Part shown: positions 58,203-64,000 of the stretch, one piece after another | Layout of the letters: each line of letters begins with the position of its first letter | Numbering within the stretch: position 1 is the first letter of the stretch | Origin: Gaiellasilicea sp963763755 | Lineage (GTDB): Bacteria; Actinomycetota; Thermoleophilia; Gaiellales; Gaiellaceae | Reading direction: 5' to 3' | Length of the DNA stretch: 64,000 bases | NCBI GenBank assembly: GCA_963763755.1 | Contig: CAVXQE010000012.1 | Span: 372,001 to 436,000 of the forward strand | The notes under the pieces: generated by a model | Told to the model about the DNA's origin: nothing | What the model saw: the letters and a program-made list of their open reading frames with translations, nothing else | Database searches by the model: none | Translations under genes and position numbers: made by a program

Positions 58203-59369
58203 ATGGTCGTACTCGCACTCATCCTTGGCCTCGTTCTCGGCGGCCTCATCACGTGGGTCGTTGCGTCGCGCCGTCTGAGCGTTGCCGAGAACGCGCTGGC
58301 CGGAACGCGGGCGGAGCTCGACGTCGAACGGCGCTCGTTCGACGACAAGGTGGTCAACGCCGTGCGCGCGGCGTCGGCGGACGCGTACCAGGCGAACAGC
58401 ACGGCGTTCCTCGAGATCGCCGAATCCAAGCTGACGGGGTATGTCAGGCCGCTGAAGGAGTCGCTCGAGAAGGTCGACGGCCAGGTTCGAACGCTGGAGC
58501 TTGCACGAGAGCGGGCATACGGCGCACTCGGGAGCCAGTTGTCGCAGCTGAGCGAGCGCACCGCGACCCTCGCGACGGCTCTCCGGACCCCCCACGTCAG
58601 GGGACGCTGGGGGGAGATTCAGCTGAAGCGTGTCGTCGAGCTTGCGGGCATGCTGCCGTACTGCGACTTCGACGAGCAGGTCTCGGTTTCCACCGACGAC
58701 GGGCGGCTGCGCCCCGATCTGATCGTCCGTCTCCCTGGCGAGAAGGTCGTGATCGTCGACGCGAAGGTTCCGCTCGCGGCGTACCTCGACGCCTGCGAGG
58801 CGACCGACGACGCCGAGCGCACGCGGCACCTCGAGTCACATGCCCGCCAGGTTCGTGAGCACGTGGCGAAGTTGAGTGCCAAGAGCTACTGGCAGCAGTT
58901 CGGTGATACGCCCGACTATGTCGTCATGTTTCTTCCCGATGAAGGGTTCTTCCGGACGGCTTGGGAGCAGGATCCTTCCTTGGTGGAGACAGCGGCTCGG
59001 TCCCGCGTGCACGTTGCCTCGCCGACGACACTCATCGTCCTGCTCCAGTCGATCGCGCATGGCTGGCAGCAGGAGAGCGTCGCGGAGGACGCTCGTGAGG
59101 TGCTCGCGCTGGGGCGCGAGCTCTACGAGCGCGTCGGCGTCATGGGCGGGCACTTGACGAAGATGGGGAACAGCCTCAAGGGCGCGATCGGTGCGTTCAA
59201 CGACACCGTCGGATCGCTCGAGAAGCGGCTTCTTCCGACTGCACGCAAGCTCGAGGGCTACGTCGTCTCCGACAAGGAGCTCCCGGAGCTGACCCCTGTG
59301 GCCGAGCAGCCCCAGGCAGTGCAGGCGCCGGAGCTCGGCGAGCAGCTGCGCGCGATCGACGCCGCCTAG
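58203..59369 (+). CDS. rmuC: DNA recombination protein RmuC
   Basis: This intact 388-residue protein has an N-terminal membrane helix (VVLALILGLVLGGLITWVVA), a coiled-coil (LDVERRSFDDKVVNAVRAAS), and the RmuC nuclease-like domain: RGRWGEIQLKRVVELAGMLP, RPDLIVRLPGEKVVIVDAKV and VVMFLPDEGFFRTAWEQDPS. RmuC limits short-repeat rearrangements and has a PD-(D/E)XK-like fold (D..DAK motif seen). Confidence 0.92.
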   Translation: MVVLALILGLVLGGLITWVVASRRLSVAENALAGTRAELDVERRSFDDKVVNAVRAASADAYQANSTAFLEIAESKLTGYVRPLKESLEKVDGQVRTLELARERAYGALGSQLSQLSERTATLATALRTPHVRGRWGEIQLKRVVELAGMLPYCDFDEQVSVSTDDGRLRPDLIVRLPGEKVVIVDAKVPLAAYLDACEATDDAERTRHLESHARQVREHVAKLSAKSYWQQFGDTPDYVVMFLPDEGFFRTAWEQDPSLVETAARSRVHVASPTTLIVLLQSIAHGWQQESVAEDAREVLALGRELYERVGVMGGHLTKMGNSLKGAIGAFNDTVGSLEKRLLPTARKLEGYVVSDKELPELTPVAEQPQAVQAPELGEQLRAIDAA

Positions 59370-59379
59370 TCGCGGAGGC

Positions 59380-60525
59380 CTAGTAGCGCAGAATCGCGCC
59401 GATCCCGTCGACGGGATCGAGATCCTGGCGATGCTCGACCGCGAGCACGTCGCCGCCGTGAGCGAGCGTCAGGCGGACGGCGATGTCGAGCCCGTCGTCC
59501 CGTGGCTCCATCGTCGTTCCGTCGAGCGGGCAGGTCGTCGCGCTCACGGCGGCGCGTCCGCACTTGGGGCAGCGGTACGCGTCCCTCTGGACACCCGACT
59601 GGTGGAGCAGCGTCTCGACACGTCCGTCGGACACGGCCTCGAGCGTGTCTCCCCACCCCGCCGTCCCACGGGAGCCCTTGCCGACCTCCTCGCGCCAGCG
59701 CTCGACCACCTCCGCCTCGCGTGCCGCGCGCCACTCCTCGACGAAAGGCTTGACGATCTCGTGCAGCTCCGCCCCGGAGGCGTGCGCCTCGGCGTTCGTC
59801 CAGCCGATGATCGCGTCCGCGATCTCGGCCGGCAGTGCGTCCTGGAGCTCGGCGCGCGTCTCGTCGCTGCAGACGACGACGATGCGCGGCCGACCGAGCC
59901 TGCGGAAGCGATCCTCGATCTCCTCGACGACCGACTTGTAATGGTCTTGCTCCAGCTTCTCGATATGCCGCTGGTACCGCGACTGCGACCACCCGCCTTG
60001 ATCGTGGCGGCCGGGTGTGTCGTCCGTGCGGTCGGCAATGTCCTGGAGCCGGCCCCCGCGAAGCTCGAGGAGACGCCCCTGTTCGCGTCCGACTGCGGCA
60101 ACGATCACGCCGTTCCCGCGTCCGAGCAACGGAACGAGCGGCGCGATCAGAAAGTCGTCGGCGACCCGGGCGGCGTCGGGAACCGAGGACGGGAGCGAGA
60201 GCACGCTCCAGACGTTGTCCGGCCCGTCGGCGAACACTGCGAGCCCGCGGGAGCCGTCCCGGTCGAATGCGCCGTCGAAGTACTGGGCAAGCCGCTCGAA
60301 GTCTTCCTTCAGCCCGGCCTTGACCTCGTGCGCGAGATCCGGACGGGTCGCGCCGTGCGACTTGGCCGCGAGGTCGAGGAGCGAATGGACGCGCGTGGCG
60401 ATCGCGCCGCTCGTGGGCGAGACGCTCGGATCGAGATCGACGTAGAGGCTGATCGCGCAGCCCTTCTCGGCGCGGAAAGCGGCGAGTTCACGAAGGCCGT
60501 CGAGGTTGACCGTAATTGTCGTCAT
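59380..60525 (-). CDS. Bacterial Vms1/eRF1-like (baeRF) family protein with zinc ribbon
   Basis: This intact 381-residue protein has the N-terminal baeRF part (GCAISLYVDLDPSVSPTSGA), an eRF1 domain-2-like region ending in GGWSQSRYQRHIEKLEQDHY near 185, RIVVVCSDETRAELQDALPA near 220, and a C-terminal CPKCG...CPLDG zinc ribbon near 335. Vms1-type enzymes release peptides from stalled tRNA; the GG.SQ motif holds the catalytic Gln in that family. A ribosome-rescue role is inferred. AAAGGTC precedes the ATG. Confidence 0.83.
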   Translation of the reverse strand: MTTITVNLDGLRELAAFRAEKGCAISLYVDLDPSVSPTSGAIATRVHSLLDLAAKSHGATRPDLAHEVKAGLKEDFERLAQYFDGAFDRDGSRGLAVFADGPDNVWSVLSLPSSVPDAARVADDFLIAPLVPLLGRGNGVIVAAVGREQGRLLELRGGRLQDIADRTDDTPGRHDQGGWSQSRYQRHIEKLEQDHYKSVVEEIEDRFRRLGRPRIVVVCSDETRAELQDALPAEIADAIIGWTNAEAHASGAELHEIVKPFVEEWRAAREAEVVERWREEVGKGSRGTAGWGDTLEAVSDGRVETLLHQSGVQRDAYRCPKCGRAAVSATTCPLDGTTMEPRDDGLDIAVRLTLAHGGDVLAVEHRQDLDPVDGIGAILRY

Positions 60526-60666
60526 ATTCGACCTTTCTGCCTGGCCTGGCCGGATTCTAAGCCTATGCCTCCTGCCTCTCCGAACCGACCACCCGGAACA
60601 CCTCGGGCCTCCGATTCGTTCTCTATGGTAAGGCGCACACTGCGCCGGACAAGACAAGGAGCAACA

Positions 60667-61650
60667 GTGAACGACGTTCGTGACGTGATCATCATCGGCG
60701 GCGGCCCTGCCGGGTATACGGCTGCGCTCTACGCAGCGCGCGCCAACCTCAATCCGCTTCTGATCGAGGGCTTCAGCTGGGGCGGCCAACTGATGATCAC
60801 GAGCGAGGTCGAGAACTACCCGGGTTACGAGGACGGGATCATGGGCCCGGAGATGATGGCCGTGTTCCGCGCCCAGGCGGCGCGCTTCGGCACGGAGTTC
60901 ATCACCGACGACGTCACCCGCATCGACTTCTCCGAGCGCCCGTTCAAGGTGTTCGTCGGCGACGAGGAGCATCTCGCGCAGACCGTGATCGTTGCCACCG
61001 GCGCCACCGCACGCCAGCTCGGGCTGGAATCGGAGCGGGCGCTGCACGGCCGCGGCGTCACCTACTGCGCGACCTGCGATGCGGCGTTCTATCGCGACCG
61101 CGAGGCCGTGGTCGTCGGCGGCGGCGACTCGGCGATGGAGGAAGCGCTCTACCTGACGAAGTTCGCCTCGAAGGTGACGGTCGTGCATCGCCGCGACGAG
61201 TTCCGGGCGTCGCAGATCATGATCGACCGGGTCCGCGACCACGAGAAGATCGAGATCCTGACACCGTACGTCGTCGAGGAGGTCCTCGGCGTCGAGAGCG
61301 GGAAGCTGACCGGAGTACGCCTACGCAACGTCGAGAACGGGGAGACGCGTGACTACTCCACCGACGGCCTCTTCGTCGCCATCGGCCACGATCCGACGAC
61401 GAAGCTGTTCGTCGACGCGCTCGACCACGACGAGAACGGGTACCTGATCACGGCCGGCAAGTCGACGGAGACCAACATCCCGGGCGTATTCGCCGCCGGC
61501 GACGTCCAGGATCACGTGTACCGACAGGCGATCACCGCTGCCGGGTCCGGCTGCGCCGCCGCGCTCGACGCGGAGCGCTTCCTCGCGGAGTCCGAAGGGC
61601 ACCCCGAGGCTGCTCTGACCGCCCCGCGCGAGCACACCGCGCCGGCCTAG
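60667..61650 (+). CDS. trxB: Thioredoxin-disulfide reductase TrxB
   Basis: This intact 327-residue flavoprotein starts GTG 60667 after AAGGAG. It has the FAD loop VIIIGGGPAGYTAALYAARA, WGGQLMITSEVENYPGYEDG, the redox-active CATC in TYCATCDAAFYRDREAVVVG near residue 140, the NADPH loop VVGGGDSAMEEALYLTKFAS and FAAGDVQDHVYRQAITAAGS. It reduces thioredoxin with NADPH. No trx gene is adjacent. Confidence 0.96.
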   Translation: MNDVRDVIIIGGGPAGYTAALYAARANLNPLLIEGFSWGGQLMITSEVENYPGYEDGIMGPEMMAVFRAQAARFGTEFITDDVTRIDFSERPFKVFVGDEEHLAQTVIVATGATARQLGLESERALHGRGVTYCATCDAAFYRDREAVVVGGGDSAMEEALYLTKFASKVTVVHRRDEFRASQIMIDRVRDHEKIEILTPYVVEEVLGVESGKLTGVRLRNVENGETRDYSTDGLFVAIGHDPTTKLFVDALDHDENGYLITAGKSTETNIPGVFAAGDVQDHVYRQAITAAGSGCAAALDAERFLAESEGHPEAALTAPREHTAPA

Positions 61651-61696
61651 GCGGCCTGGCTGGGCACCGGCCGAGCCGAGCGCTAGCCTCATCTCG

Positions 61697-62602
61697 ATGG
61701 GCGACGGCAAGAGTTGGGTCGACCTGCTCGATCCGACCGCAGACGAGGTCGAGTCCGCAGCCGGGGTGAGGCTGGACCGGCGCGAGCTCGCGGTGCTCGT
61801 CGGCACCGGCGAGCCACGGCCGAGGTTCTTCGGCACCGACGATCACGCAATCGGCGCGTTCGTCGTGCCGGTCGCGGTCAAGGACGAGGACCGCGTCTAC
61901 TACCAGGAGGTCGGTCTCGTCCTCACCGGCGACCAGGCGCTCACCATCCGGCGGACACCCAAAGATGGGGAGCCGTTCGATCCGACCGAGCTGAAGGAGA
62001 CCTGTGAGGATCAGGACGTTCCGCCCGGCAAGGTCGCCTTCCACCTGGCCGATCTCGTCGCCGAGCGCTACCTCGACCTGATCGACGATCTGAACGAGGA
62101 GATCGACGAGGTCGAAGACCTGGTCGAGGAGAAATTCGCAGCGGCGGACGTGCACCGGCGGCTTTCCGAGCTCCGCCACGACGTCCTGCACATCCGCCAG
62201 ACACTGTCACCGACGCGCGATGCGATCCATCGGGTCGTGGACGGCAGGGTCCAGGGTGAAGCACGCGACCTGCTGGACGAGCACGAGATGGCGCTCTTCA
62301 GCGACGTGTACGACAAGCTGCTGCGCGCGAACGACTCGCTCGAGCTCTCACGCGATCTCGTGGCCGGCGTCCGCGACTTCTACCAGTCGAAGGTCGCGCA
62401 GACCCAGAACGAAGTCGTGCAGCGGCTGACGGCGATCGCCTCCATCCTCCTCTTTCCCACCTTCGTGGTCGGTGTCTACGGGCAGAACTTCGATCACATT
62501 CCCGAGTTGCACTGGGGCTACGGCTACGCGTTTTCCTGGGCGGTGATCATCGTCGCCACGATCGCGCAGGTCATGTTCTTCCGGCGAAGGAAGTGGATCT
62601 GA
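61697..62602 (+). CDS. corA: CorA-family divalent metal transporter with YGQNF motif
   Basis: This intact 301-residue protein has an N-terminal cytoplasmic alpha/beta domain, a long stalk helix (LIDDLNEEIDEVEDLVEEKF, LSELRHDVLHIRQTLSPTRD) and two C-terminal helices: LTAIASILLFPTFVVGVYGQ followed by NFDHIPELHWGY, and SWAVIIVATIAQVMFFRRRK. Canonical CorA has GMN at the pore mouth; here it is GQN. It probably moves Mg2+ or Co2+. Confidence 0.9.
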   Translation: MGDGKSWVDLLDPTADEVESAAGVRLDRRELAVLVGTGEPRPRFFGTDDHAIGAFVVPVAVKDEDRVYYQEVGLVLTGDQALTIRRTPKDGEPFDPTELKETCEDQDVPPGKVAFHLADLVAERYLDLIDDLNEEIDEVEDLVEEKFAAADVHRRLSELRHDVLHIRQTLSPTRDAIHRVVDGRVQGEARDLLDEHEMALFSDVYDKLLRANDSLELSRDLVAGVRDFYQSKVAQTQNEVVQRLTAIASILLFPTFVVGVYGQNFDHIPELHWGYGYAFSWAVIIVATIAQVMFFRRRKWI

Positions 62603-62624
62603 CCCTCGTCGGTACGCTGGACTG

Positions 62625-63073
62625 ATGCCGTTCTTCATCTGCCCGAACTGCAAGGATCGCTCGGTCGACCACGACGGCCGCCAGGGGATCCTGCAGCAGG
62701 CCGTCGCGTGCGAGCGCTGCGGGTTCGGGTTCCTCTTCGAGCTGCATGGACGACTACTACCCGGCGCCGAACACCGGGTCTCGTTGCCTGTGACAAGAAC
62801 GGTCGCATCCTCGCGGCGGGCCGCGGCGTCTTCGAGCTGACCGGCTACCGGGACGCCGACCTGATGGGCAAGGACGTCGTCGACGCCTTCGGCCTCGCAG
62901 GTTTCGAGGACGGCAAGAGCCCGGTCGCCATCGCGCTCGAGTGGGGCGTGCGGCAGCTCGGCGAGAAGCTCGAGCTGCGCTCGCGCGCCGGTCAGATCAA
63001 GCCCATCACGGCGGACATCTTCCCCGCGTACGACGACGACGGCGGCCTGCTCGTCGCCCTTTCGCCCCGCTAG
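62625..63073 (+). CDS. Zinc-ribbon plus PAS-domain protein (two frameshifts)
   Basis: The protein of about 148 residues begins MPFFICPNCKDRSVDHDGRQ with a CxxC...CxxC ribbon (CPNCKDRS, CERCGFGF). After shifts near 62748 and 62790 it reads GLVACDKNGRILAAGRGVFE, LTGYRDADLMGKDVVDAFGL and LELRSRAGQIKPITADIFPA, a PAS-fold sequence. A sensor or redox-responsive adaptor is possible. It is followed three bases later by a thioesterase gene. Confidence 0.7.
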
Positions 63074-63075
63074 CG

Positions 63076-63465
63076 ATGCACGAGAAGCGCATCGACCTTC
63101 GCTGGCGCGACCTCGACGCCTACGGCCACGTCAATCAGGCCGTCTACCTCACGTTCGCGGAGGAGGTCCTCGACCACTGGTTCCAGCAGAAGCTCGGCCT
63201 GAGACCCGGCACCGTCTGGGACTACGTCGCGGCGCGGACGACGATCGAGTACCGCTCCGAGCTTCGCCTCACCGACGTGCAGGTGGTCGGCTCCGCGTCC
63301 CTCGCCCGGCTCGGCACCAAGAGCGTGACCGCGAATGTGACGCTCGCCTCACCCGACGGCCGGGTGGTCGCCGAGCTCGAGCTCGTCGTCGCCGCGATCG
63401 ACGGCAAGGGCGGAGCGAGCCGGCCGCTCACCGAGCAGGAACGGGAGGCGCTGGCAGCGCCGTAG
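63076..63465 (+). CDS. Acyl-CoA thioesterase (4HBT hotdog fold)
   Basis: This intact 129-residue protein reads RWRDLDAYGHVNQAVYLTFA, the 4HBT active-site signature with Asp in DAYGHVN, then VAARTTIEYRSELRLTDVQV and VTLASPDGRVVAELELVVAA. It hydrolyses acyl-CoA thioesters. It overlaps the converging nth gene by 38 bases. Confidence 0.88.
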   Translation: MHEKRIDLRWRDLDAYGHVNQAVYLTFAEEVLDHWFQQKLGLRPGTVWDYVAARTTIEYRSELRLTDVQVVGSASLARLGTKSVTANVTLASPDGRVVAELELVVAAIDGKGGASRPLTEQEREALAAP

Positions 63466-64000
63466 CCGCGACGCGGCTCGACGGGCAGAGATCGTTGAGG
63501 ACGCACTCCTCGCAGAGTGGGCGGCGGGCATCGCAGATCCGACGGCCGTGCCAGATCAGCAGGTGCGGGAAACGACCCCAGTCGTCCCGCGGGACGAGCT
63601 TCATCAGGTCGCGCTCGATCTTCACCGGATCCTCGTTCCTGGTGAGCCCGAGCCGCTGCGAGAGTCGACGCACGTGCGTGTCGACGACAACCCCCTGCGG
63701 AGTCCCGAGCTCCGCCGCGACGACATTGGCTGTCTTGCGCGCGACGCCGGGCAGCCGCAGGAGCTCGTCGATCGTGCGCGGCACCTCGCCGTCGAACTCC
63801 TCCAGCAAGACGCGCATCGTGCCGCGAATCGACTTCGCCTTCTGTCGGAAGAAGCCGGTCGCGTAGACGTCCCGTTCGAGCTCCTCCTGCGGCACCGCGA
63901 GGTAATCCTCAGGCCGCCGGTACTTCTCGAAGAGGCGCTCGGTGACGCGGTTCACGTTCACGTCCGTCGTCTGCGCCGACAACATCACGGAGACGAGCAG
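63428..64000 (-). CDS. nth: Endonuclease III (3' part; runs off the right edge)
   Basis: The visible C-terminal 190 residues carry VMLSAQTTDVNVNRVTERLF, the helix-hairpin-helix LLRLPGVARKTANVVAAELG with catalytic Lys, VVVDTHVRRLSQRLGLTR with catalytic Asp, and the 4Fe-4S ligands C-x6-C-x2-C-x5-C in the DARRPLCEECVLND region. It is a bifunctional DNA glycosylase/AP lyase that removes oxidised pyrimidines. The N-terminus lies outside the window. Confidence 0.95.
   Translation of the reverse strand: MLVSVMLSAQTTDVNVNRVTERLFEKYRRPEDYLAVPQEELERDVYATGFFRQKAKSIRGTMRVLLEEFDGEVPRTIDELLRLPGVARKTANVVAAELGTPQGVVVDTHVRRLSQRLGLTRNEDPVKIERDLMKLVPRDDWGRFPHLLIWHGRRICDARRPLCEECVLNDLCPSSRVAATALPAPPVPAR

Noticed and set aside
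59431..60666. A long N-terminal extension of thioredoxin reductase
   Set aside because: It is antisense to the Vms1-like gene, and the GTG at 60667 has a good ribosome binding site and the normal TrxB start.

Overview
The window is a gene-dense, high-GC stretch with frequent GTG starts, stop/start overlaps between neighbouring genes, and families typical of soil Actinomycetota (LuxR-type ATP-binding regulators, SigG-like ECF sigma factors, DUF1269, DUF3105, PCD-VOC fusions). My inference is an environmental actinobacterium, possibly class Thermoleophilia; nothing here fixes the genus. Many genes to the left of about 45 kb are broken by single-base frameshifts whose two halves both remain well conserved. 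This looks like indel error in a long-read or draft assembly rather than gene decay, so I annotate such genes as one CDS spanning all the frames and give the shift positions.

Layout. 1-306: fluoride exporter gene crcB (cut by the edge) behind a fluoride riboswitch. 346-6130: alpha/beta hydrolase, M24 creatinase-like protein, then a minus-strand operon ilvD-like dehydratase / SDR / MFS. 6153-11185: ABC-2 export pair, VOC protein, DHA2-type MFS pump, STAS protein and an ECF sigma factor with a SnoaL-like tail. 11346-16176: a glycan cluster (GT4 fused to an alpha/alpha-barrel, GH130 phosphorylase, second GT4). 16227-21750: aldo/keto reductase, vanadium haloperoxidase, large LuxR regulator.

21791-36884: L-rhamnose utilisation region. 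A minus-strand operon holds an ABC importer (rhaT-P-Q-S), an ASRT-like beta-sandwich protein, bifunctional rhamnulose-phosphate aldolase/lactaldehyde dehydrogenase, rhamnose isomerase and rhamnulokinase, with a MOSC protein after it. A divergent LacI regulator and a separate lutA-lutB-lutC operon complete the route: rhamnose is imported, isomerised, phosphorylated and cleaved to DHAP and L-lactaldehyde; the SDR domain oxidises the lactaldehyde to L-lactate, and LutABC takes that to pyruvate. Matching TTGAA-N4-TTCAA palindromes sit before both operons, which suggests one regulon.

36939-45178: SGNH esterase, an archaeal-type AAA ATPase behind unusual AT-rich palindromes, MFS / SMP-30 / SDR sugar-acid genes, and an XRE-cupin pair divergent from an aldo/keto reductase. 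45249-64000: mostly intact genes: membrane and small proteins, receiver-PAS protein, methyltransferase, a GbsR/MarR regulator with an ABC export pair, an apparent tRNA-derived fragment, GNAT, PCD-VOC protein, initiator tRNA-Met, PAP2 enzyme, Ppx phosphatase, CBS protein, glutamate dehydrogenase, tRNA-Leu, DUF3105, RmuC, a Vms1/eRF1-like protein, thioredoxin reductase, CorA, a zinc-ribbon PAS protein, a thioesterase and endonuclease III (cut by the right edge). I see no rRNA, insertion sequence, prophage or CRISPR array.
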